A stretch of DNA of 47,835 nt from Singulisphaera sp. (GCA_027451445.1 DAIDJG010000288.1:1-47835); one strand, 5' to 3'; shown: positions 17,043 to 25,850, counted from the first letter of the stretch. The notes: generated from the sequence alone by a model not told the origin. Translations and numbers: made by a program.

Positions 17043-18809
17043 ATGCGAAGACGATTGCTGAGATGGTGTGGCCTCTCACTGGCTCTGAGCCTCGCGCTCG
17101 GATTGGTTTTGACGTCCGGTTCAAGTCGCGCTCAGGATGAGAAAGCCAAGGAAGCAACCACGCCGCCTACGTCGACTGCAGCACCCGCTCCCGCAGCAGC
17201 GCCCGCTCCTCCCGGACCGGACGCTACGATGCCTCCAACAAAGCCCGACTCAACAGGAGCATCGTACACCGGAGCCAATACGTTCGGTGCCCTTACGGGA
17301 ACTGCGGACCCGACGACGAAGAAAGTGACCGTAACTCAGGAGACTCTAGCGCAGGATGTCAAGCTGCTCAAGCAGGGGCTTAACATCTTCTGGACGTTGC
17401 TTACCGGGTTTTTAGTTATGTTCATGCAAGCAGGATTCGCGCTTGTTGAGACAGGACTGACCCGAGCCAAGAACGTCGGTCACACGATGGGCATGAATTT
17501 CGTCGTCTACGCGATCGGCATGCTCGGTTTCTGGGCGTGTGGCTTCGCTTTCATGTTCGGGGGCTACGGGCCGGTCCTCACGTTTGACGGACCGAACATC
17601 CTGGATACGATCAAGTCGATCGAGCTGTTCGGCAAACCGTTCGAGCTGATCGGTATGAAAGGGTTCTTCCTGACGGGGGCCGCGAACGACGCGACCGTCT
17701 TGACCCTCTTCTTATTCCAGATGGTGTTCATGGACACGGCCGCGACCATTCCGACCGGGGCGATGGCCGAACGTTGGAAGTTCTCGGCTTTCATGGTATT
17801 CGGATTCTTCCTCTCGATGTTCCTGTACCCGATTTACGGAGCGTGGGTCTGGGGCGGCGGATGGCTGGCCGACCTGGGAGTCAACTTTGGTCTCGGTAAC
17901 GGACACATCGATTTCGCCGGGTCGAGCGTCGTGCACATGACAGGGGGAATGACGGCCCTCGCAGGCGCCATCATCGTCGGACCGCGTATCGGCAAGTACA
18001 ACAAGGACGGGACACCCAACGCGATCCCGGGCCATAACATTCCGATGGTTGTCCTCGGGACGCTGATCCTTGCTTTCGGCTGGTTCGGCTTCAACCCAGG
18101 AAGCACCCTGGCGGCTACCGATTTGCGGATTGGCTCCGTTGCGGTCTGCACAATGTTGGCGACTGCGGCGGGTTGCCTTAGCTCTCTCCTCTACATGTGG
18201 GCCGTCTTCGGAAAGCCGGATCCGACGATGGGTTGCAACGGTCTACTCGCCGGCGCCGTGGCGATCACCGCGCCGTGCGCATTCGTTAACCCCATTGGCG
18301 CGGTCATCATTGGCGCACTGGCCGGAGTGCTGGTGATCTGGAGCGTTCTCTTCGTCGAGCGCGTTCTGAAGGTCGACGACCCCGTCGGCGCTGTCAGTGT
18401 CCATGGAGTGTGTGGAGCTTTCGGCTGCCTTTCGATCGGCTTCCTGGCGACGGGAGAGTATGGTGGAGGCCTCAACGGAATCGCCGCAGCCCCAACAGGC
18501 CTCTTCTACGGCGGCGGCGCGAGCCAACTGTTCGCACAGTTGATCGGCGTTCTCACCAACGTCCTCTACGTCGTTCCCACGGCTTGGTTGTTCTTCTTTA
18601 TCGTCGAGAAGACCATGGGCAACCGCCCCCCGGCCGTTGCCGAAATCGCAGGCCTCGATATTCCCGAAATGGGCGTCGAAGGGTACGTCAACGAAGACTC
18701 CGTCGCCGTTCAGGTCGCAGGCCAGGAGCATCTCGAGGTCCATGGCCCCGGCGTTCCGAAGAAGGTCGGTGTCATGACCGACTCAAAGGTTCCCGTCGGC
18801 AAGCCGTAA
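17043..18809 (+). CDS. amt: Ammonium transporter (Amt/Mep/Rh family)
   Basis: 588 residues, longer than the usual 400-450. A signal peptide (about 1-33) and an Ala/Pro/Thr-rich linker (to about residue 80) precede the eleven-helix channel. Channel hallmarks: FWTLLTGFLVMFMQAGFALVE, GLTRAKNVGHTMGMN, MDTAATIPTGAMAER, and the twin histidines in SSVVHMTGGMTALAG and SVHGVCGAFGCLSIG that line the pore. The C-terminal cytoplasmic tail contains GLDIPEMGVEGY, the conserved Amt regulatory region, and about 40 further residues. The ATG at 17043 is preferred because GGAG (17032-17035) is 7 nt away; the ATG at 17040 is only 4 nt away. No glnK/glnB gene lies next to it, which is unusual for amt. Confidence 0.95.
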   Translation: MRRRLLRWCGLSLALSLALGLVLTSGSSRAQDEKAKEATTPPTSTAAPAPAAAPAPPGPDATMPPTKPDSTGASYTGANTFGALTGTADPTTKKVTVTQETLAQDVKLLKQGLNIFWTLLTGFLVMFMQAGFALVETGLTRAKNVGHTMGMNFVVYAIGMLGFWACGFAFMFGGYGPVLTFDGPNILDTIKSIELFGKPFELIGMKGFFLTGAANDATVLTLFLFQMVFMDTAATIPTGAMAERWKFSAFMVFGFFLSMFLYPIYGAWVWGGGWLADLGVNFGLGNGHIDFAGSSVVHMTGGMTALAGAIIVGPRIGKYNKDGTPNAIPGHNIPMVVLGTLILAFGWFGFNPGSTLAATDLRIGSVAVCTMLATAAGCLSSLLYMWAVFGKPDPTMGCNGLLAGAVAITAPCAFVNPIGAVIIGALAGVLVIWSVLFVERVLKVDDPVGAVSVHGVCGAFGCLSIGFLATGEYGGGLNGIAAAPTGLFYGGGASQLFAQLIGVLTNVLYVVPTAWLFFFIVEKTMGNRPPAVAEIAGLDIPEMGVEGYVNEDSVAVQVAGQEHLEVHGPGVPKKVGVMTDSKVPVGKP

Positions 18810-18835
18810 CACCACTCGAGACGTCGTCTCGTACG

Positions 18836-18869
18836 CTGACGGCCCGTGGCGTCGGTCACGGACCGTCAG
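18836..18869 (+). terminator. Hairpin after amt, probable terminator
   Basis: CTGACGG-c-CCGTG (18836-18848) pairs with CACGG-a-CCGTCAG (18857-18869), giving 12 of 13 base pairs and an 8-nt loop. It lies 27 bp after the amt stop and has no T-tract, so it may act with a factor or only protect the 3' end. A smaller CGAGAC-gtc-GTCTCG hairpin (18817-18831) sits just before it. Confidence 0.5.
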
Positions 18870-19317
18870 ACGCGCAATCTTACGCTCGCTCGCCGAACAC
18901 TCCGAACCCACAAGGCGGTGTCTCGTAGAGCGAGCTTCCAAGTATTACAGACCATGAATCGAGGCTTGGAGCCCAACGACTCCAAACCCGGCGGAGGCAA
19001 CTGTTTGTCTATCGGACGGTCCGGAACCGAATTCACATTGGCGGAAGCACATTGCCATTTCATATCAAAATAAATTGGTACAATCGAATTATTAATCAAC
19101 CGGTCGAGTCACCTAATATGACGACTGCCTAACGCATAAGCCCAATCTGCCTAGAAACTCAACCGACGAGATGAACCGCCGCTGAAATCGATTACCAATT
19201 TCACGCAGCGACGCGAACAAGCTCATTCACCTCAAGTTCTTTCAATGACGAGATTTGCTCGCAGGCACTCGAGCATGGCGTGACCGAGGAATGTTGGCAT
19301 GAGACATGTAGGGTCGT

Positions 19318-19334
19318 CTGGCACTACGTTTGCA
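19318..19334 (+). promoter_or_regulatory. Strong candidate sigma-54 promoter
   Basis: CTGGCACTACGTTTGCA matches the -24/-12 consensus: TGGCAC (19319-19324), five bases, then TTGCA (19330-19334). The GG and GC dinucleotides are exactly 10 bp apart. The next gene on this strand is the antiporter, about 347 bp downstream. An enhancer-binding site could not be identified. Confidence 0.55.
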
Positions 19335-19681
19335 ACCGTAATTGTCGACTTCAAGCTTGGAACCATGAATTGGCTTCAAGCATGATCAAATTTTCCTCAT
19401 TTCTGGCAGGTATACCTGTTAGTTTCGAGGAACGAACCTCCCTCATGGCGACGGTCGTCTCGGTTTCCAGCCGATTCGACTTACCGCCACGGGGCGGGCG
19501 GGTAGCCTCGCACGACCCCTCCCGCTCGCCCCCTCTTACAACCCTTGGCAGTTGAGCGGCTTGCGTCTGGTCTCAGTCGACTCGGTTTCGAGCGGCTTTG
19601 GTAAGTTGTTTGCGGTAACCTCGTGAGGCGCACCAGGCGCATGGCGGGGTTCAGGGTCATCCAGCGTTGGGATAGCGCACC

Positions 19682-21157
19682 ATGACATCAGCGACCATCA
19701 CGCGCAAATGCCTCGCGGTCGTCTTCGCGAGCGGCCTTTTCGTGCTCTTCTTAACCGTAAGTCCATGCATCGCGGGCCAACCGGCGATGTTGGTGCCCGG
19801 CATGAACAATGAGGCCATCGCGCCGAGCCTGGCTTGGATTGCACCTTTTGCCCTCCTGTTGTTGGCGATCGCGCTCTTCCCCTTAGTTCCCGTCGCACAC
19901 CACTGGTGGGAGAAGAACTGGTTCAAGTTGGCCACAGGATTGGTGCTCGGCGGTCTGGTCCTTCTCCATTATTTAGGACGAAATTACGGCTATCATGGAG
20001 CAAACCCGGGTCTATCGACGGTAAAGGCTGTCCTCGAACATGCCTTGCTGGGCGATTACCTGCCGTTCATGGTCCTGATCTCCAGTCTCTACGTTATCTC
20101 CGGGGGTCTTCAACTGAAGGGCGAACTGCGCCCGTTACCTTGGGTGAACACATCATTCCTGGCGCTCGGGGCGCTCCTGGCAAGCCTCATCGGCACGACC
20201 GGCGCATCGATGGTTCTGATTCGCCCGCTCCTGCAAACTAACCGCGAACGGCGTCACGTTCAGCACACCGTGGTCTTCTTCATTTTCCTGGTCTCGAATA
20301 TCGGTGGATGCTTATTACCGCTCGGGGACCCTCCGCTCTTCCTTGGGTATCTCGCCGGTGTTCCGTTCCATTGGACGCTCGGCTTATTCGGTCCCTGGTT
20401 CTTCTGCATCGCTATCTTGCTAACCGTCTACTTCCTCTGGGATTGCATCGCCCATCGGCGCGAGACCCCGGAAGCGGTCGCGTCGGAGATCCGTCACGTA
20501 TCGCCTCTGCGGCTTCACGGCGGCATCAATCTCGCATGGTTGCTCGGCGTTGTGCTCGCCGTGGCTTTGATCCATCCGGCCCGACCCTTACCGGGGACCG
20601 ATATCTACCCAGTGGAGTTCGCGCGTGAGGGCATACTCGTCCTCTTCCTTGTGCTCTCGATCTTGACCACCCCCCGAGGTCTGCGAAAAGAGACCGAGTA
20701 TTCCAATGCTGCGATCATCGAGGTGGGTTGTCTTTTCCTCGGCATTTTCCTGACAATGCAGATTCCGATCGAAATTCTCCAAGCGCGCGGGTCACAGCTC
20801 GGACTCACTGCCCCAGCACACTTCTTCTGGGCCTCGGGTATGCTTTCGAGCATGCTGGACAATGCCCCGACATACGTCGTCTTCCTCGAGACCGCCAAAA
20901 GCCTGCCCGTCCGCGACGGAATGCAACTCGTTGGACTGACTCAAAGCAGCGTCAGGGCTGATCTTCTCGCTGCGGTCTCGCTTGGAGCCGTGTTCATGGG
21001 CGCGAATACGTACATCGGTAACGCACCGAATCTCATGGTTAAGCTGATCGCCGAACAGCGCCGGGTGAAGATGCCGAGCTTCTTTGGATATATGGTCTAC
21101 AGCTTCAGCATTTTGATTCCGCTCTTCGCCCTTGTGTCTATTTTATTCCTCAAATGA
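19682..21157 (+). CDS. ArsB/NhaD-type sodium:proton antiporter-like permease
   Basis: 491 residues, about 12 hydrophobic segments. A hydrophobic N-terminus (FASGLFVLFLTVSPCIAG) may be a signal or first helix. Ion-transporter (CitMHS/ArsB-NhaD) features are visible: IGTTGASMVLIRPLL (about 165-180) and SNIGGCLLPLGDPPLFLGYLAG (about 204-225), and near the C-terminus the matching SSMLDNAPTYVVFLE and GAVFMGANTYIGNAPNLMVK. These two inverted halves are typical of the superfamily. Expected role: exchange of Na+ (or a similar cation) for protons in the inner membrane; the substrate cannot be fixed from sequence. No good ribosome site precedes the ATG. It follows amt on the same strand but is separated by a terminator and its own candidate promoter. 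Confidence 0.85.
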   Translation: MTSATITRKCLAVVFASGLFVLFLTVSPCIAGQPAMLVPGMNNEAIAPSLAWIAPFALLLLAIALFPLVPVAHHWWEKNWFKLATGLVLGGLVLLHYLGRNYGYHGANPGLSTVKAVLEHALLGDYLPFMVLISSLYVISGGLQLKGELRPLPWVNTSFLALGALLASLIGTTGASMVLIRPLLQTNRERRHVQHTVVFFIFLVSNIGGCLLPLGDPPLFLGYLAGVPFHWTLGLFGPWFFCIAILLTVYFLWDCIAHRRETPEAVASEIRHVSPLRLHGGINLAWLLGVVLAVALIHPARPLPGTDIYPVEFAREGILVLFLVLSILTTPRGLRKETEYSNAAIIEVGCLFLGIFLTMQIPIEILQARGSQLGLTAPAHFFWASGMLSSMLDNAPTYVVFLETAKSLPVRDGMQLVGLTQSSVRADLLAAVSLGAVFMGANTYIGNAPNLMVKLIAEQRRVKMPSFFGYMVYSFSILIPLFALVSILFLK

Positions 21158-21416
21158 AGGATAACGCTGCCCTGGAGCAACACGAAGGCAAAACGATACG
21201 TTCGGGTGTTCGATGTATTCCTCACGATGATCCTTTTTTGCTCCATTTTAGTCACAAAGCGGCGACTAATCTGGTATCACCCGGGACGGATTGTCGGTCC
21301 TGACCTAATTGTTGAATACCGTTGCTCCTCCGAGCCAACTCGCGCGACGCTGCGTAGAGTGCGGAGGACCGGACACCTACGACAGGTGGAAATGCCAACA
21401 AGGGAGCTAGCAATCC

Positions 21417-21839
21417 ATGTCCTCGATCGGTATCGACGCGGATCTGGTCACCGCCTCAGTGCCGCTACAGGGAGGCTGTCTGGAAGAACGCCGCAGAGAA
21501 GCGCGCTATGCCCCACTCAAAGATCGGGTGTATCTAGGCTGGTGGGTTGAAGAAGACTTTCACACCGAGACCGGTTTGTTGTGCAACATTTCATCGGGCG
21601 GCGCAGCCATTCGCGTGACCGCGCCGATTATGAATCCTGAGACGCTCTGGGTTTGCGTTGTCGGCCCTGCGCGACAGATGTGGGTCGCCGGACGGATTAA
21701 GGGCCAGGAGCGCGGGATCGTCCGAATCGAGTTCTTCGACGCCTTCCCCTACGAACTCTTCAAAGAGGTCGTCTGGAATCTTCCACACGAAGAGCCTTTG
21801 GAACCCGTCAGCGACGTCGGAGACGCCGAGGCATTGTAA
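21417..21839 (+). CDS. PilZ-like domain protein
   Basis: 140 residues. The arrangement matches PilZ domains, which bind cyclic di-GMP: an Arg-rich start ERRREARYAPLKDRVYL (about 23-39, RxxxR-like) and, about 20 residues on, CNISSGGAAIRV, where NISSGG fits the (D/N)xSxxG motif. A beta-rich region with VAGRIKGQERGIVRIEF follows. There are no transmembrane segments, so it is probably a cytoplasmic adaptor that senses c-di-GMP. GGGAG about 10 nt before the ATG supports the start. The preceding 259-bp gap has inverted repeats (TTAGTC/GACTAA at 21248-21269). No diguanylate cyclase or motility gene is close by. The PilZ assignment rests on the two motifs and not on full alignment. Confidence 0.7.
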   Translation: MSSIGIDADLVTASVPLQGGCLEERRREARYAPLKDRVYLGWWVEEDFHTETGLLCNISSGGAAIRVTAPIMNPETLWVCVVGPARQMWVAGRIKGQERGIVRIEFFDAFPYELFKEVVWNLPHEEPLEPVSDVGDAEAL

Positions 21840-21887
21840 GCTCTGCCCCGCGTTCCCGATCGGACCGGCAAACTCCTAGCGTTGCGT

Positions 21888-21947
21888 GCTCTCTCGAACG
21901 TGGCCCCGAAGACGCGAGTCATCGAAGGCCGAGTCGCGAGAGAGAGC
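21888..21947. terminator. Possible bidirectional terminator between convergent genes
   Basis: GCTCTCTCG (21888-21896) pairs with CGAGAGAGAGC (21937-21947), with two unpaired bases and a 40-nt loop region. It lies between the convergent PilZ-like and VWA genes. There is no T-tract. Weak evidence. Confidence 0.3.
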
Positions 21948-21959
21948 GTTTGCGCCTGA

Positions 21960-23618
21960 TCAACGCGTCAGCGATTGTGCCGCGCGCACGAGTTCGAGAA
22001 ATTCCCGCCGGTACCCGCCCGGGTCCGCCCCGAGACCCGACTGCGCCAGTTCAAGCACGCCCGAACAGGTCAGGCTCCCTTTTTCGTCGGAATCCCTCAA
22101 AAGCATTCCGAACGCCGCGACGGCCGAAGCGAACTTGAAGTCATCGGAGGCGTGACCGAAGTCGGTCCCGGTGTCTTCGACACCCCCCTGGATCAGTTGG
22201 CTTCGGTCGCCGTCCGGTTGCTTGTAGCGAAGTTTGACCAGAAGCGATTCCTTGCTGGGGACGAGCGTCGTCTCCGGCTTTTGGAACTTCAGGGGATCGA
22301 CGGCCGGGAGGTCTTTGTCCTTCCCGGGCGGGACGAGTTCATAAAGCGCCGTCACGTGGTGGCCTGCGCCGATCTCGCCGGCGTCCTTCCTGTCGTCGTT
22401 GAAGTCTTCCTTGTTCAAGAGCCGATTCTCGTAGCCGATCAATCGATAGGCCGAGACCTTGTCCGGATTGAACTCGACCTGAATCTTCACGTCCTTGGCG
22501 ATCGTCACGAGGGTCGCGCCCAACTCGTCGATCAGCACCTTGCGGGCCTCTTGCAGGTCGTCGATATACGCGTAGTGGCCATTCCCCTTATCAGCCAGAC
22601 GCTCCAGTTTATCGTCCTTGAGATTACCCATCCCGAAGCCAAGAACGCTCAGGAAGACCCCGCTCTTCGCTTTCGCCTCGATGAGCTGAGTTAGTTGATC
22701 GTTGTCACTCAACCCCACGTTGAAGTCGCCGTCGGTCGCCAGGATGACCCGGTTCGTCCCACCCTTGATGAAGTTGGCCGTGGCCGTGTCGTAGGCCAGT
22801 TGGATCCCCGCGCCTCCGTTGGTCGAACCCCCGGCGTGCAGCCTCTCAAGTGATTCGATGATCCTGGTCTTCTCGAGACATGACGTTGAAGGAAGCACCA
22901 GCCCGGAGGCTCCCGCGTAAACCACGATGGCGACGTGGTCGTTCTCCCCGAGTTGGCGCACCATCTCCTGGAGCGACTTCTTGAGGAGCGGCAACTTATT
23001 GGCACTCGACATCGAACCGGAGACATCGATCAGGAATACCAGGTTGCTCGACGGTCGCTCCCCTCTGTCGATGCGACGGCCTTGCAATCCGATCCGCGCG
23101 AGCCGGTGCTCGCCGTTCCAGGGACAGTCGGCGATCTCCACATGGACCGAGAAAGGCGCATCACCCGCCGGCGGTGGATCGCTGTACGGGAAGTAATTCA
23201 TCATCTCTTCGATGCGAACCGCGTCCTTCGGCGGCAACTGATTCTGGGTCAAGAAGCGACGAACGTTTGAGTAGCTCGCCGTATCCACATCGATGGAAAA
23301 TGTGGAGAGTGGTTCGCGTGCGACCGCAATGAAGAGGTTCTCGCTCACGCGACCGTACTGTTCCGTATTCGGCTCTGGCGAGAAAGGCGGCAGCACGGAG
23401 GGCGGTGGCATTCCGGGAGTCATTGCCGGTAGCGCGCCGCCATACGCGACGGCCTTCGATGACGCGGGCGTACCTTCGGCTGTCGCGGCGGGACGGGCCG
23501 CGACAGTTCCGCTCGCTCCGGCTTGAGGGGCCTCCTCGTTGCATGCCGAGATACCACTGATGACCAGCAGCAGCAAGAAAACGCCCCAATGGCGAAGTTG
23601 CCCCGTACACGCGCGCAT
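21960..23618 (-). CDS. VWA-domain lipoprotein, YfbK-like
   Basis: 552 residues. The N-terminus is a lipoprotein signal with lipobox ISAC (cysteine 26), so the protein is membrane-anchored and faces outward. A Pro/Ala-rich linker leads to the YfbK-type N-terminal region (about 85-150, [20 protein letters not shown]). A von Willebrand A domain follows (about 190-370) with an intact MIDAS motif DVSGSMSS (198-205) and an ATDGDFNVG loop. The remainder (about 380-545) matches the DUF3520/YfbK C-terminal region, with [20 protein letters not shown] and AALFELVP-like TALYELVP. A divalent metal at the MIDAS would allow protein binding; the partner is unknown. AGGAG 7 nt upstream fixes the ATG at 23618. 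It is transcribed divergently from cysK. Confidence 0.92.
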   Translation of the reverse strand: MRACTGQLRHWGVFLLLLVISGISACNEEAPQAGASGTVAARPAATAEGTPASSKAVAYGGALPAMTPGMPPPSVLPPFSPEPNTEQYGRVSENLFIAVAREPLSTFSIDVDTASYSNVRRFLTQNQLPPKDAVRIEEMMNYFPYSDPPPAGDAPFSVHVEIADCPWNGEHRLARIGLQGRRIDRGERPSSNLVFLIDVSGSMSSANKLPLLKKSLQEMVRQLGENDHVAIVVYAGASGLVLPSTSCLEKTRIIESLERLHAGGSTNGGAGIQLAYDTATANFIKGGTNRVILATDGDFNVGLSDNDQLTQLIEAKAKSGVFLSVLGFGMGNLKDDKLERLADKGNGHYAYIDDLQEARKVLIDELGATLVTIAKDVKIQVEFNPDKVSAYRLIGYENRLLNKEDFNDDRKDAGEIGAGHHVTALYELVPPGKDKDLPAVDPLKFQKPETTLVPSKESLLVKLRYKQPDGDRSQLIQGGVEDTGTDFGHASDDFKFASAVAAFGMLLRDSDEKGSLTCSGVLELAQSGLGADPGGYRREFLELVRAAQSLTR

Positions 23619-23993
23619 GACAAAACTCCTGGAGAGGTGCTGAAAACGAAGACGTGACGCGGTCCGTCCCTATCGGCTTGGACGCTTGACGCACACTGAA
23701 GTTCTCTGCGCAAAACTCAAACCAGGGTGCCACGGCGAGGGTTGAATTCCGGAGCCACTTCCAACCGGGCCATCTTGGCACTCTGGGAAACTGCGCAAGG
23801 AGCCTTGGGTGCAGCGTTTCCATTCAAAGTCGGACTTAGCCAACCCACCTTGCCGCTCGTCAGCGACTCCCCTATCATGTCGAACATTCTTGGTCGTCGA
23901 GGTTTCCCCAACACGCTGCGTGGCAATCCCTCGCGGCCGGGCCCGGCTCGACGATGGGCGATTCGATGCGTTCCTGAACGAGGAGAGACCAGG
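23619..23993 (+). other. Intergenic region between VWA gene and cysK
   Basis: 375 bp between divergent genes. It contains the ribosome site of the VWA gene (minus strand) and a candidate cysK promoter at 23850-23878. An in-frame ATG at 23727 could extend cysK by 89 residues, but the added part lacks family similarity. Nothing else was recognised. Confidence 0.6.
23850..23878 (+). promoter_or_regulatory. Candidate sigma-70 promoter for cysK
   Basis: TTGCCG (23850-23855) and TATCAT (23873-23878) are 17 bp apart and match the -35 and -10 consensus at 4 and 5 of 6 bases. The predicted start is about 110 bp before the cysK ATG. Confidence 0.4.
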
Positions 23994-24962
23994 ATGGCGA
24001 CGGCCGAACAGCGAGGGCGGGGGCGAATCTATGACAATATCACGCAAACGATCGGCAACACACCGCTCATCCGCCTTCAGCGTGTGACCCAGGGATGTCA
24101 TGCCGACGTCGTGGCAAAGCTGGAGAACTTCAATCCGCTCTGGTCGGTCAAGGACCGCATCGGCGTGGCCATGATCGAAGCGGCGGAGGCCGCCGGGAAG
24201 ATCAACAAGGATACGCTGGTCGTCGAGCCGACGAGTGGAAACACCGGTATCGGTCTCGCGTTCACCTGCGCGTCGCGCGGCTACAAACTGATGGTCACGA
24301 TGCCCGAGAGCATGAGCCTCGAGCGCAGGCGGCTCCTCAAGGCACTCGGCGCCGAGATCGTGCTCACCCCGGCCGCCGAAGGGATGCCGGGGGCAGTAAG
24401 GAAGGCCGAAGAACTCGTGAGCAAGAACCCGAATGCGTTCATGCCACAGCAGTTCAAGAACCCCGCGAACCCCGAGGTTCACCGCAAAACCACCGCCGAG
24501 GAAATCTGGAACGACACCGACGGCAAGGTGGACATCCTCGTCTGCGGCGTCGGGACCGGCGGCACGATCACTGGCTGCGGTGAAGTGCTGAAGGCTCGCA
24601 AGCCCTCGGTCAAGGTGGTCGCGGTCGAGCCGGTCAACTCGCCGGTCATCCGACAGTACCGCGAGAAGCAGCCACTCAAACCGGGCCCGCACAAGATCCA
24701 GGGGCTCGGGGCCGGCTTCATTCCCGAGAACTTGAACGTCGACGTCATCGACGAAGTCGTGGCCGTTCGCGACGAGGACGCGTTTGAACTCTCGCGCCGC
24801 TTGGCGCGTGAGGAAGGGATGCTGTGTGGCATTTCGTGCGGCGGCGCCCTCGCCGGTGCCCTCGAAGTCGCGCGCCGGCCGGAGACCGCCGGTAAGCTGC
24901 TCGTCGTCGTGCTGCCCGACCTGGGCGAGCGGTACCTTTCGACGCCGTTGTTCCCCGAGTAA
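23994..24962 (+). CDS. cysK: Cysteine synthase (O-acetylserine sulfhydrylase family)
   Basis: 322 residues. This PLP enzyme makes cysteine from O-acetylserine (or O-phosphoserine) and a sulfide donor. The Schiff-base lysine is K53 in [12 protein letters not shown], the substrate loop is PTSGNTGIG (79-87), the phosphate-binding loop is [10 protein letters not shown] (185-194), and the C-terminal [10 protein letters not shown] is the serine-bearing motif that contacts the PLP ring. GAGGAG about 10 nt before the ATG at 23994 fixes the start. It is followed by a JAMM/M67 peptidase gene, an arrangement like the mycobacterial mec/cysM pair in which a sulfur-carrier protein donates sulfur. The symbol cysK is by family; a CysM-like, carrier-dependent activity cannot be excluded. 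Confidence 0.93.
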   Translation: MATAEQRGRGRIYDNITQTIGNTPLIRLQRVTQGCHADVVAKLENFNPLWSVKDRIGVAMIEAAEAAGKINKDTLVVEPTSGNTGIGLAFTCASRGYKLMVTMPESMSLERRRLLKALGAEIVLTPAAEGMPGAVRKAEELVSKNPNAFMPQQFKNPANPEVHRKTTAEEIWNDTDGKVDILVCGVGTGGTITGCGEVLKARKPSVKVVAVEPVNSPVIRQYREKQPLKPGPHKIQGLGAGFIPENLNVDVIDEVVAVRDEDAFELSRRLAREEGMLCGISCGGALAGALEVARRPETAGKLLVVVLPDLGERYLSTPLFPE

Positions 24963-24969
24963 ACGCCGA

Positions 24970-25118
24970 ATGCAAAATGGCAGATGGCAGATGCAAAATG
25001 GGGGATGCCGGATGAGCGATGAATGCCAAATTCCCTGGCGAGCGCAAATCGGCCGCTAGCGAGGATTCGGCAACCTGCATCTGACATCTTGCTTGTTCCA
25101 TCTGCCATTCCGCGAGAA
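24970..25118. repeat. Imperfect inverted-repeat element
   Basis: AATGGCAGATGG occurs on the left (about 24975-24986) and its exact complement CCATCTGCCATT on the right (about 25098-25110). AGATGGCAGATGC on the left also pairs with GCATCTGACATCT on the right (12 of 13). The left half repeats CAAAATGG and GGCAGATG units in tandem. The structure is like a small non-coding dispersed or MITE-like repeat; no transposase gene is present. Confidence 0.5.
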
Positions 25119-25152
25119 GTTAGGAATACACCGCGTTTCCTGGAGCGGGAGG

Positions 25153-25178
25153 CGTGGATCGATCGCGATCGATCCACG
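25153..25178. repeat. Perfect 26-bp palindrome before the M67 gene
   Basis: The half-site CGTGGATCGATCG (25153-25165) is followed with no spacer by its exact reverse complement (25166-25178). It ends 19 bp before the ATG of the M67 peptidase gene, so it would lie in the leader. It could be an operator or an RNA hairpin that limits ribosome access. Confidence 0.7.
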
Positions 25179-25197
25179 TTCTCTGACCGAAACCCCG

Positions 25198-25629
25198 ATG
25201 GCCGACGACGAACCTACTTTGCACTTATCAGCCGACGTACACATCGCCATGTTGGCCTACGCGCTCGCCGAGATGCCTAACGAGTGCTGCGGGATTCTCG
25301 GGGGCAACGGTTTGAACGCGGTCTCGATCTATCCTCTCCGCAACGTCGCTGAGGATCCCCAGAGGCGTTACGACGCGCATCCCATGGACCTGTTCTCGGT
25401 TCACCGCGACCTTCGCGCCGCGGGCCAGCAGGTCGTCGCGATTTACCACTCGCATCCGCGCTCGGCGGCGATGCCCAGCCGTACCGACCTGAGTCGGAAC
25501 TACTACGGCGACATTCCGCATATCATTATCTCATGCCTCGGGACGAAGCCTGAACTGCGAGTGTGGCGTCTCGATACCGAGAGTTATGAGGAGCTGCGCT
25601 GGAGCGTCACACCAACCGCGCTGTCCTGA
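25198..25629 (+). CDS. M67 (JAMM/MPN+) metallopeptidase, Mec-like
   Basis: 143 residues. The complete JAMM zinc motif is visible: E29 in EMPNECCGILGG, then H84 and H86 in YHSHPRSAAMPSRTDLS with S94 and D97 (HxHx7SxxD). In actinobacteria the related Mec enzyme trims the sulfur-carrier CysO after it has delivered sulfur to cysteine synthase CysM. Here the gene follows cysK by 235 bp on the same strand, which supports a similar role, but no ThiS/MoaD-like carrier gene is in the window. The start at 25198 keeps the conserved N-terminus; no good ribosome site precedes it, and the 26-bp palindrome sits in its place. A hairpin that overlaps the stop may terminate transcription. Confidence 0.88.
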   Translation: MADDEPTLHLSADVHIAMLAYALAEMPNECCGILGGNGLNAVSIYPLRNVAEDPQRRYDAHPMDLFSVHRDLRAAGQQVVAIYHSHPRSAAMPSRTDLSRNYYGDIPHIIISCLGTKPELRVWRLDTESYEELRWSVTPTALS

Positions 25630-25642
25630 TCAGGACGGCTTT
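25620..25642 (+). terminator. Hairpin overlapping the M67 stop codon
   Basis: GCTGTCCT-gatc-AGGACGGC (25620-25639) forms an 8-bp stem with one G-U pair and a tetraloop, followed by TTT. The core is a perfect 14-bp palindrome (25623-25636). The TGA stop lies across the loop. A weak intrinsic terminator is likely. Confidence 0.45.
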
Positions 25643-25850
25643 GAACCCCCCGATTGGCTGTTTTCGGGTATGCGGCCAGGCACACCTCACTCGATCCGCC
25701 ATCAACCGACTCGCCCAGAGACTCGCGCCGTCCTCCCCTCGCCTTGAAGCCGGGCCCCCGAGCCGCTAAACTACCGCTCTCGTTGTCAAAGACCGAAACA
25801 TCGCAAGAACTTCGGTCTAGAAACTTCCTCGACGTGAGATCGGTTTTTCC

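Larger units (their letters stand above)
18810..19681 (+). other. Long intergenic region between amt and the antiporter
   Basis: 872 bp with no convincing gene. It holds a terminator hairpin after amt (18836-18869), an AT-rich patch near 19058-19110, a near-perfect sigma-54 promoter (19318-19334), and a 12-bp palindrome CAGGTATACCTG (19407-19418). Short frames at 18846-19073 and 19280-19555 lack ribosome sites and family features and were not called. Confidence 0.6.

Noticed and set aside
18846-19073. A 75-residue plus-strand frame after amt
   Set aside because: It starts inside the terminator hairpin and has no ribosome site or known motif.
19280-19555. A 91-residue plus-strand frame overlapping the sigma-54 site
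   Set aside because: It would begin upstream of the only credible promoter and shows no family features.
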